In this document: piece after piece, positions 54,852-64,000 of the stretch
Layout: the number at the start of each line of letters is the position of its first letter
Position numbering within the stretch: the stretch's first letter is position 1
Source of the DNA: Alentia gelatinosa
Lineage: Eukaryota; Annelida; Polychaeta; Phyllodocida; Polynoidae
DNA: 64,000 nt
Assembly: GCA_950022655.1 (NCBI GenBank)
Contig: OX465583.1
Coordinates: 13,973,298 to 14,037,297 of the forward strand
Direction of reading: 5' to 3'
Notes under the pieces: generated by a model
Told to the model about the DNA's origin: nothing
Databases searched by the model: none
Seen by the model: the letters and a program-made list of their open reading frames with translations, nothing else
Made by a program: the position numbers and the translations under genes

Positions 54852-55395
54852 CACTGCACGAAAACCACTATTTTACATATATATACGCCATTGCGATAAC
54901 GCACGTATCGGCTGTATCGTGGCTTGTTTATAATTGTATACACCTCTTATACGCGTCTACGTTACGGGCGTCTACAAGACAGTTTCCATATGTAGACGCG
55001 CGCGACTTGGCTGTCTTTCACGCCTGGCGTATTTTAGATAAAATATACTCTGCGCAACATATATATACGCCAGGCGTATATATGATACAAAAAAATAAAT
55101 AAAATTGCGACCCGCGGCCCGCCCGGGCCTGTAGGTGATGGTAGAGGATACACCAACACTGACCCGCCACCAGTAGTGTCCCCAAGTGGCAGAGAATGGA
55201 ATTTTTTGAGATTGGTGTATATACAACGGAATCAGGCATATATATGACGTATATAAGACCGCACCATGGACATGTATATATACGCCACTAGATAAGGCGC
55301 CTACGAGATGGATAACAGGTCTAACTTCTAGACGCAAAATCCTACTGTTAGACGCGTTTCGTATACATATGTAAAATAGTGGTTTTCGTGCAGTG
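54852..55395. mobile_element. Non-autonomous CACTA/EnSpm-like element, copy 2 (544 bp)
   Basis: Perfect CACTGCACGAAAACCAC ends and a CTT duplication (54849-54851, 55396-55398). It is the reverse complement of copy 1 with about 500 interior bases missing, joined near CCCGCCACCAGTAGTGTCC. Both outer parts are kept. Confidence 0.85.
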
Positions 55396-55398
55396 CTT

Positions 55399-56440
55399 TT
55401 TAGTATATTACACAAACTCCATGTACTAAACATTTATTCAGGAAAGACGTACATAATAAGATCAACAGGTACCTTGATAAAGAGGCTCAAGGAAATCGAT
55501 AATAACAAGATATTTCCACGTACCAGGCAAAATGAATGAATACACTAAACAATCCATGTATATATGTTTTGTCATCGAGTGAGTATATGAATGTTATATA
55601 TTTGGACAAAAATGTAATAAGGAAGAAAAACCATCATTACTGTACATTGTCACGCTAATTGTTATTTTCGTATTATTTATTCCCAACCACGGGCGTGGAA
55701 GAACGACTATATACTGTTGAATGCTTTGTGTCTAAATAATAAAAAAAGGACTGGTATGCCAAGAGGAACCTCAGACAACGTACTGGACCGCCATTGGAAA
55801 ACGTAGCTAAACTTTGGGAACGTGAGTACCATGGAAGAATTTTGAAATGACAAAAGATTTGTCCTGGCAGCCAAGGTGCTAATGAGAAACATACCAGACA
55901 CTCATGAGATGTGATGAATGTCACATAACATGACTGAACATGCCCTAGCATAGGCAGCCATACAGGGAAACGTGGACAAAACGTCATGGACGTGATCGAC
56001 CGCAGCTGACCGTACAGGGAATCGTCGACAAAAGGGAACCCGAAACATTGGCCGGGGAGGGGTGGGGGTGGGGGGGGGGGGGGTTAAATGCAAATTTTTG
56101 GCTCAGTGACCATCTGCAACAGTGCCCTATATTTTGGCATAAGTATAGCTGCCAGGGCTGCCATGGGTCTGTGTAAACCTAGCATAAAACTCCATGTGTA
56201 GGCTATGAGTGGATAAAATTGAAACAATGAGGTGGTGATTGTACATACTGCATATTCCTATATACCTATGAGCAAACAACCTATGATTACTTAATGCTGC
56301 TGGGGGTGGAATAACTTTGTTATCTGCCCAGGTTGAAGTTACTGCCCAGGTTGGCGTTTACTGCCCAGGTTGACGTTAACTGCCCAGGTTGACGTTCAGA
56401 GACATTCGGTTTCTATCGATATTAACCGACAATTGAAGGT
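55399..56440. other. No gene seen; tandem repeat at the right
   Basis: A 12-G run near 56070 and, at 56318-56400, four units of CTGCCCAGGTTGACGTTAA-type sequence (about 20 bp). Confidence 0.5.
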
Positions 56441-56443
56441 ATA

Positions 56444-56586
56444 TTGGAATAGGGAAACCACATACCAGTGGATATAAGTCAAAGTTACTCGGTAAGGCTT
56501 GGTAAAATTGCCAAGCCTTACCGAGTAACTTTTTCCAAGCCTTACCTCGTACCTTTGACTAATTCCAACCGGAACACAGTTTCCCT
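56444..56586. repeat. Foldback hairpin with TTGGAATAGGGAAAC ends
   Basis: Inner stem AGTTACTCGGTAAGGCTTGG / CCAAGCCTTACCGAGTAACT is perfect over at least 20 bp with a short AT loop; outer arms (GGGAAAC / GTTTCCC) are weaker. A second CCAAGCCTTACC sits on the right. Confidence 0.8.
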
Positions 56587-56589
56587 CTA

Positions 56590-58150
56590 ATATTAATCTA
56601 TGGATCAGCCATATTTATGGTAGAAGAGAATCGAATCTCCCATCTAGTCCCAGATAAAAGATATAACACCTTGATGTAATTACTATCGACTTAAACTACT
56701 AGTTATACTTACATTGCCGTCACGATATAGGATGTGTATTTTCTAGTTGTAGAATCCTCGAGAAGCCAGTGGGGAATTCCTCAAACGCAGTAGTTCTGAT
56801 TAGCCTAAGAGTACCACTAACAAATCCCACCTGTATATCCACCAATTGGGGCGTGCCATAGTTTATACATCAAACCAAGTCAGCCCCTTACCAATTTAGG
56901 TTAGAGTTGTCCATATATCACTGCGAGCAGGGCGTCTTTGTACTTGTCACTCTATCTTTAAAGTCTAATGGCCAGCGTCGTTATGTGATACTCTGTGCTT
57001 GAGTGAAAAAAGTGTGGACCACTCACGTCGACCTTTCCACTGCGTATACGGCCCGCGGTATCTAGGGCACTACTGACAAGTTGGTGATATATTCTGCCTA
57101 ACTAGGACACGTTTTAACCGACGGTTCTGTGGTGCCTAGTGCATTAAATCCACGGTTCTTATTGTCTCCCCAAATCAGACATGGCGGAATTTTTATCATT
57201 AAGAATCGTGGCTGCGATACAACAGGTATTTTAATAAGAATGTTGTGTGTGTCCAGATGTTGCAAGAACATGGCAGGGAGGAACATATCAACAACAATTT
57301 AGTGTGTGCTCCTGCAAGAAGTTGAAGAAAAATCAAAAAGATACAAAAAGAGATGGAGCTACTGCAAGTCTAAAATTACTCAACCGCATGACCCTGAGAG
57401 AAGCCTATGAGAGGTCCAATAATTCTGAAACTATTCTCCATTTCTGTTTTTTAGAGCGTGCTTGCACGCGCTAAATACATCATCTAGAGTTTACAGTGGT
57501 CACATTGAACTTCAGTGTGCTTCCAGAAAACTATCCCTTTACTATCTGCATGCTGTTCACTGTGAGAGTGAGAACAGAGCAGGGAGCCAGTGTCTCAGGG
57601 TCTTAGAGGTGTACCCAACTGACCATGACCAATCACTCGAGACCAAAAATACCTGATTGACCTACTGGTGCTTGATATGTTTGGATCCTAGACTCAGGCA
57701 GATGAAGAAATAGCAATTTGACTGGGTGCAAGTCGGTTACAGAAAACTATCCATAGACTGAATCTAAACCAAACCTTTTAATCATTATTCATTTATAATT
57801 GCACGCTCATTCATCCATGATGAACATCCTATTTGCTCCTAGTTTAGAAGTATTTCATCATAAAACTTATCAAATTATGAGTGTTACTTAATTCTCCCAT
57901 TTGATAACACATCAACCTCCTGGACAGGCAGTGCATAATCTGACGCATTTAGAGCTATATTTAAAGAAAACCAAAACATTCTGACGATTTAATGTGGTAT
58001 CTAAAGATTTATAGGAAGGAGGTCTCTGCCTGTGAGCATAGTAGTAAATGTCTCAACTCACAAATCCAGTCTTTTGGATATGATATCATTCAACCTAGCT
58101 CATTCTATACTGGGAACAAAAATCAAATGTAAAATGTGAAGGCAGCTATT
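56590..58150. other. No gene seen
   Basis: Frames of up to 75 codons at 57247-57656 have a mildly protein-like composition but no motif. Not called as a gene. Confidence 0.35.
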
Positions 58151-58152
58151 CT

Positions 58153-58458
58153 GGGACCTGTTTCATTAGTTTCGTGACATGTCTGTGACACCATATAGAC
58201 ATTGGGGTTGTCTAGTTTCGTGACACAAGTAGCTGCTCTTAGGAAAATACATTCCCCAAACATAAGAATGAGACAAATCTACACATCATGGACCTGTTTC
58301 ACTAGTTTCGTAACAAAAGTGTTAGACAGACATGAAAAGCGGCACCAACAGTGCAAGCCAGAACGGACAAAACGAAATCTAATGTCTAGTTCATATGAAA
58401 CTGGACACACCATCTAGACGCCATCTAGACATGTCACGAAACTAGTGAAACAGGTCCC
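58153..58458. repeat. MITE with GGGACCTGTTTCA ends
   Basis: GGGACCTGTTTCATTAGTTTCGTGACA at the left and its mirror at the right (TGTCACGAAACTAGTGAAACAGGTCCC); a third partial end lies inside near 58291. Related ends: 24985-25035 and, with one base changed, 13999 and 17455. Confidence 0.8.
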
Positions 58459-58724
58459 TGGTTAACCTCACCGAACATCCACAATCGCTGAACTAGCTCC
58501 TTAGCTCTATATTTGATTTTTATGAGTCTAATTCGCTCAATACAAGTATGTTCTGTATCCTCTTCCGTTATCCTTATATGTGCTTAGGATTTGGACCATG
58601 TTTGATATCTAGATCAAAACAATTTCCTTTCCGCATCTCAGATGTCGTGTATGAATTACTAATTATGAGAGGCTAGAGTCAATCTAAAGACATTTTATGG
58701 CTTCACCCATCCGGAAGTGAAGAT

Positions 58725-59023
58725 ATTATTATTGACTGGTATCAGATCGTATACTCCCACGATGACGCGCAGTAATATCCGAGCGTATGCGAGGATATTG
58801 CGTAGAGTCAACTCTGAGGAGCATACGGACTTTTATCTGAAACCACTCTATATTGTATTTATTATCTACATTTTCTGGGCAAGAGGCATGTTGATATCAG
58901 TTCGTTTTGATTATGCACTATTTTCTGTATACACTATTTTTGCTTATACGCACCCCGCAGCATACAACATATCCGTATGATACATGTGTCTTCTATGGAC
59001 ACTGTGTAGTAGGTGGATAATCA
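58725..59023 (+). repeat. Hairpin MITE 'family C', copy 3
   Basis: ATTGACTGGTATCAGAT, the GCGAGGATATTGCG hairpin, CTGGGCAAGAGGCATG, GCACTATTTTC, AGCATACAACATATCCGT and GTAGGTGGATAATCAAA in order. Confidence 0.8.
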
Positions 59024-59565
59024 AAGTAGGGACGTGCCCAGACGTTTCCTGTGTCGACATGAACATGTGTATCATGGCTTAGTGCATTTTTTTCCAACCA
59101 CGGATTCCGTACGGAGGTCCAACGGAACGAAGAAATTACATACATCATGGCTTAGTGCACTATCCCGCCTTTTCTGCATTACATTCATGTGCTCTCAAGC
59201 ATTTCTGTTATCTTCTGAGTGCATGCCTTACTTCTGATAGCATGTCTATAAATAGACCTGTTTTGATGGTAGTCGTCTCGGTTGCTAAGCTCAACAGTCA
59301 TGCTATCTGACGCAGTCTGTATGGATTCTTTACATTGCACTGACCTCTTTAAACTTATCTAGGGATTGGTGATTTATGCAGAATACTTACACTACAACGG
59401 CGAGCGTCCGGGCGCTCCCACCACTTACTCAGAATCACAAAATAGTTTTTCTTTCAGCAGGATAAAGTGACAGAGTGTAGCATTAGCATGAACATGTCTG
59501 CCTAGAATTAGCATAAATTTGTGTAAAAGTACCCAAAGCTAAAGAAGTAACTGATACAGCTCAGT
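59024..59565. other. No gene seen
   Basis: CATGGCTTAGTGCA occurs twice (59073-59160), a small duplication. Frames short. Confidence 0.4.
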
Positions 59566-59787
59566 GGGGTCCGTTGAATAATGTAGGCTCGTACATGAGG
59601 CACCCTTTTCTGTACGACAAGGAGACATAGGGACGATGTGGGTCAACTTAATGCAACAGTTAAGGGAGGCCATATAGACGGCTAAAACTGATTTAGCGAA
59701 CAGACTTAAATATCAATGAATTATAACCCTTGTACGAGGTACAGAAAACGGTCTTCATGTACGACCTTATATTATTTAACGGTCCCC
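59566..59787. repeat. MITE 'family E' copy 2
   Basis: GGGGTCCGTTGAATAATGTAGG and CTCGTACATGA are mirrored at the right by TCATGTACGAC and ATTATTTAACGGTCCCC. See 37049-37270. Confidence 0.85.
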
Positions 59788-60729
59788 GGGATTGGAATCG
59801 TGTGGGGCCAAGGTTACTTAACTCCAAATTTAGAAGATCGGGAATGGTAGAAAAAATTACCATCAACCATCATCAAAGGTGAGACAATCTTTGATCATTT
59901 GTCTAAATCTATTTATTTTTACTACTGCTACAGTAGTCCCTTTCCAGCCAACGCCACCTAAGGCTTATGGTCTGTAAGGGTCTTACAGAGGACGGCTCCC
60001 ATTTGCCACTTCCCTCTGCCTGATGGGAGAAAGGAAGTTTGTGATTGGCTGTTCTAATTTTAGTACTCAAGCCTGAGAATACCACGATTCTGGCAAATCA
60101 TTATAACTCTCCCTCCAAGCTGATTTATTTGGTACATGCTCAGTAAATGCTACTCTAGATCCTATGTTTGAAGAGTAAAACACTGGTTACTGGCAAAACA
60201 CTCAGGGTAGCTGAGTACCAGCAGAGGCAGGAATCCCTGACACAAAAATGGCATCCCCTGTCTTAGTTTGAGCCTCTGCGCCCTGGCCCTGGCGATAACA
60301 GACTGTACTAGAGTCTACTGCTACAGCTGCCATCCATGTGTTCATATCCAGTTATGTGGCCCATGCAGAGTTAACCTTTCAGATTTCATCCAAATATGAA
60401 ATACCAGCATAACTTTAAATGTCTGTTGTGGTTATGTGAAATGGGATTATAGAATAGAGTTTTGATTTTTTTAAATAATTATATCAGCATCAAGGAATCC
60501 TATAGAAGCAATAATTAGCAAATATACAATAGGTTCCATACTAGCGGAGTGGTAAATGTGAATTCCAAGATGGCTGTCATAGTAGCATTATAGACTGTAT
60601 TCATTTGAGTTGAATGCTCTAATAAAAGAAAATGCTATGAATGGTAAATTGCTGGTACTTGAGACGCCCCCCACCCCAGGGGATAGAAATCATATTTAAT
60701 ATAATGTCATATTGAATACCATTCATATA
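59788..60729. other. No gene seen
   Basis: No motif or repeat noticed. Confidence 0.35.
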
Positions 60730-60874
60730 CAGTAAGGGGCCACCCTCCGATCCGAGCAAAGTGCCCCCTAAGTGAGGTGCCCCCTTCAGCGGGGTTAAAA
60801 TGAACTAAATAAAGATTTTTGTTCCGAGAAAACCCTCCCCTTAAGCGAGGTGTCCCAGAAGCGGGGTTTTACTG
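60730..60874. repeat. 145-bp pogo-type MITE related to the giant foldback
   Basis: Starts CAGTAAGGGGCC next to TA (60728-60729) and ends GCGGGGTTTTACTG next to TA (60875-60876). Its interior CAGCGGGGTTAAAATGAAC and TTCCGAGAAAACC parallel TACACGGGGTTAAAATAAAC and TTCCAAGCAAAGAC at 18455-18520 in the 3.2-kb element. Confidence 0.82.
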
Positions 60875-61817
60875 TATAACCTTTTGGGGCCCTCCATAAA
60901 GTATGCAGCAACCTCCCCCCCCCCTAACCCCTCACAATATTATATGCAGTAGAACAAAAAAGGAGCATACGCAGAATTTCCGAAAAATTTGACACCCCTT
61001 CCCCTACCCACCCTACCCTCCCTGCACAAGTGCGCACGTCCTTTATGGATGGTCCCTTTAGGAAACAAAACACCCAGCATGTGTCTTGTATCCTGGAGCA
61101 TTGGTCCGTGTTATGTTTCTGCCGAGCCTTCTATTGCGGTAGTGTATTGTGCTACATCCGGAAGCTCCGATGTTAGCTCTATTTCACAATCTCTCTATTA
61201 GCTTGTATTTAGAACTCTACAACTATGCATACAGTATTCTCAATATTACATTAACAAGTTTATAAGCTATAGAGATGATGTTCTTGTCAGGATGTGGACA
61301 AGACTAAAATTGCTGCAGTTATTGTCTTCCTCACTTTTAATTTTTTTTTTTTTTTTTAGTAGTATTTTATTCACTTCTTTCAGAAATTGGAAGATCTTCC
61401 ACATCTAATCATGGATAATATCTAATCATGTTATTCGTTATTCCCAGAAAGTGTAACGAGGAGGACCCAGAAAGGGAATCATACAACTGTTTGATAATAA
61501 AGAATAAAAATAATAAAGACTTGAAAGGCAGTAAGTTACTGCACACCGTAAACATGAAGGATAACATAGGTTGTTAGTGTAACAGAAGACATCAGAGTAA
61601 TGATGGTTGGGAGATCACCCATAAAAACATGTTCTTTGGTGTACAAATAATAACGGACATCAAGATTGATCCATCACAGTTTGATTATGAAACAGATGAA
61701 TATGTTAAAGGTATTACCTTCACCAGACATATTCCAGATTGACATAATAACTGTAGCTGAATAGTAAGGCTATCCATTGGTTCGCTAAGGCTTAAACAGA
61801 AAGAAAATACACAAATT
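60875..61817. other. No gene seen
   Basis: C-rich run at 60916, AT runs near 61342; frames short. Confidence 0.35.
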
Positions 61818-62094
61818 TGACTGGTTTTACATTTAGAGTTGACGTGCAGTAATATATGCGAGCATATTCGAGGATATTGCTGAAACCAGTCTTAAAATTG
61901 TATTTACCTTATCTGGACAAATGGCATGTCTATGTCAATTCGTTTTAGTTATGCACTATTTTTCTGTACACACTATTTTCCGCGTATATATGCCCCCCCT
62001 CCCACCCCGGAGCATACAGCATATCCCCCTGCGCCGGACACAGTCCCTATAGATGTGATTTCTATGGAAACTTTGTATTAGGTGGATGATAAAT
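61818..62094 (+). repeat. Hairpin MITE 'family C', copy 4 (hairpin shortened)
   Basis: TTGACTGGTTTTACAT, GAGGATATTGC, TTATCTGGACAAATGGCATG, GCACTATTTTTC, GGAGCATACAGCATATCC and GGTGGATGATAAA in order; the first arm is largely lost. Confidence 0.75.
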
Positions 62095-64000
62095 CAAAAT
62101 ACGTTAATCGTTGGCCTCAATAAGATTTCCGGAACAAAATTGTCGTATCCTTTCTTGCCTCGCGGCGGACATTTTCATCATCACAATCGATAGCTGTTTG
62201 ACAGTCAAATCAAAAAGGAAAATTGATAAAATCTGACACCGCCAACTTTACAACATGACAAATTTGTTCTGACATCATAAAAAACAAGCCCTCCATGACT
62301 ACCTCCAAATCTACCTAGCATATGACTTCGACGCCCACTAGCCAAGAATCCAATTCTGCGTAAATCAGAGGCCATCCATAAAAAAAAGGTACGCAGAAAT
62401 TCCGAAATCCCTAAGTACGTCCGTACTTGATGGAATGCCCTCAAGAAATGGCCAGCAAGTGACCAATCAGAAAGCGTCCGTAATATCACCTGAGCAAGTT
62501 GTTTTTATGTTGTATAGGTGTATGTGCAATCAATGCCGTGGGCTGAGGGTGTAGACTAATCCAAAGGACGCATTGATATCAGTTTTAATCTCTCCTAAGA
62601 TCAAAGTGTTATACTGTCTGAATGACTTGATATTGAAATGCTTACAATGAGCACTTGTAAACGCACCTCGAGGGACAAGTATGCTGAAGGGTGTCCTTGA
62701 CCCCCTTTCCCCCAACGGCCCTTCATTATAGCTAGTCTGAGGGATATGTAAGGTATTTAGAAGGTAACTCACGCGATGAATATAACTTGGTTCGAACTCC
62801 ACCGAGTGTGACAGCAGGGTTATTTTCATCGAGTAGGTTTCTGATTTATCTTACCCCGTATATCATTGTTACTTACTAAAAACAAATCACCAAATTAGAG
62901 ATTGAGTATTTGGTACAATACCCTCACGGCCATGAAGTATGAGTTCCCAACGTTAAGCCTATGGAGAAAAATACCTAGGTGAGATAATGGCCCATAAATT
63001 CATCAGACAAGACATTATCATTTTAGTTTTCGTATCTGTTTTTTTGTTTTTGTTTTAAATAATTTATTGGGCCACTGTGTCAGAGTGGTATCATGAGAAT
63101 CTTGTATTTTTCACAATCCAAGGATTGACTATCATACACTGTTCTATAACTACTCTCACATCTAAGTACACCGTCTCTCAGTATAGTATTCATCAAGGAC
63201 CTGTGTGTGCAGTCTAGTGACCTTAAGGTTAGAGTCGTGCAAAAAGAAGAACTATATCAAACAACAGAGAAGTAAGAACATAAATAAAATTTATAGGAAC
63301 AAACAGTTATATTATATCAGATGTTGAGATATCAATTTTAAAAAAAATATATATAAAGCAGAGGAGTGGTTTGTAATGACGTCATTGGAGGTCGGGTCAT
63401 CGGACGATCATGCCATATTGAGGAAGGATGTTGTTTTTTAGTAAGTAATTCACGAAGCAAAAACCAAATCAATGTATAGTGTCAAACAAATAATGGCATA
63501 TCAACATTGAAATTACTAGGAGGAAATATTATATATGTTCATCATTGATGAACGAGTGTACAATTTTAAGTGAATAACAACTAAAAGGTTTGGGTTACAT
63601 TCAGTCTATGGATCGTTTTCTGTAACCCACATGCATCCAGTCAACTTGTCATTTCTCTAACTGCCTGAGGCTAGGATTAAAACATATCAAGCATCAGTTG
63701 GTCAATGAAGTATTTCGGTTTTGAGTGATTGATCATGGTCAGCTGGGCATGCCTTTAAGACCCTCAGACACTGGCACCCTGCTCCTTATTCAATGACACA
63801 GCGGAAAGCACGGAGATAGTGAAGGGATTGATTTTTCTCAGCACGCAGAAAGTGTATGTGACCTCTCTAACCTTTTATAGTCAACGTATATAGCACGTGC
63901 GAGCACACTCTAACAAAGCAGCGTTCACAACCACAAGCTAAAATATATCTCACCCTCAGTCAAACCCTCAGTCACTACCTCACACTCAGTCACCCCCCAC
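62095..64000. other. No gene seen; one worn MITE and an end-of-window repeat
   Basis: Bases 62847-62990 have TTTATCTTACCCC, CAACGTTAAGCCTATGGAG and AGGTGAGATAA, a worn relative of the MITEs at 12.4 and 34.5 kb. Bases 63950-63995 repeat CCCTCAGTCA. Two minus-strand frames of 94-99 codons (62205-62829) have no motif. Confidence 0.4.

Noticed and set aside
57247..57656. Possible gene fragment (75- and 64-codon frames)
   Set aside because: Composition is protein-like but no motif, phase-matched exons or homology could be recognised.
62205..62829. Two minus-strand frames of 94 and 99 codons
   Set aside because: No recognisable domain, no splice support, and the DNA looks like unassigned repeat.

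Overview
This is a transposon-dense stretch of an animal nuclear genome. GT-AG introns, non-LTR retrotransposons with AATAAA/poly-A tails, a Mag-like Ty3 element, a Penelope-like element, PIF/Harbinger and CACTA-type transposons and a tRNA-derived SINE all point to a metazoan. The mix fits a marine invertebrate (lophotrochozoan, or possibly amphioxus or hemichordate), but nothing read by eye fixes the species. Nothing suggests a prokaryote.

Layout. 1-1.1 kb: three phase-compatible exons of one unrecognised host gene on the minus strand, running off the left edge; this is the only convincing host coding sequence. 1.5-6 kb: LTR-like fragments, a Ty3 reverse transcriptase relic split by a SINE, and a worn CACTA-like copy. 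6.3-10.0 kb: an internally deleted Mag-like Ty3 element (gag, then RNase H and integrase; protease and most RT missing) with about 170-bp LTRs and a 5-bp target duplication, inserted in one arm of a palindromic MITE. 11.5-14.2 kb: a PIF/Harbinger relic riddled with SINEs and MITEs. 18.4-21.6 kb: a 3.2-kb mirror-image foldback element with pogo-type ends and layered tandem repeats, the most unusual object here. 22-26 kb: MITEs and unassigned DNA. 27-32 kb: two LINE relics. 34-35.5 kb: hairpin MITEs and a family-B DNA polymerase relic. 36-40 kb: more LINE relics and foldbacks. 40.8-43.1 kb: a SAM-like open frame and a second Harbinger transposase relic. 45.8-48.1 kb: a 2.2-kb C/A-rich minisatellite. 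48.6-54.0 kb: a Penelope-like element with repeated pLTRs, each with a hammerhead-like core, a decayed RT/GIY-YIG frame, and a separate C2H2 zinc-finger frame split by a CACTA-type insertion. 54.8-55.4 kb: a shortened sister of that CACTA element. 56-64 kb: MITEs and unassigned DNA.

Working together. The genes do not form a pathway. The window is a record of nested insertions whose order can be read: Ty3 into a MITE arm, CACTA into the Penelope-like element, SINEs and MITEs into Harbinger copies. Most coding relics carry stops and frameshifts. All assignments are by eye, from motifs and hand alignment; no database search was run.
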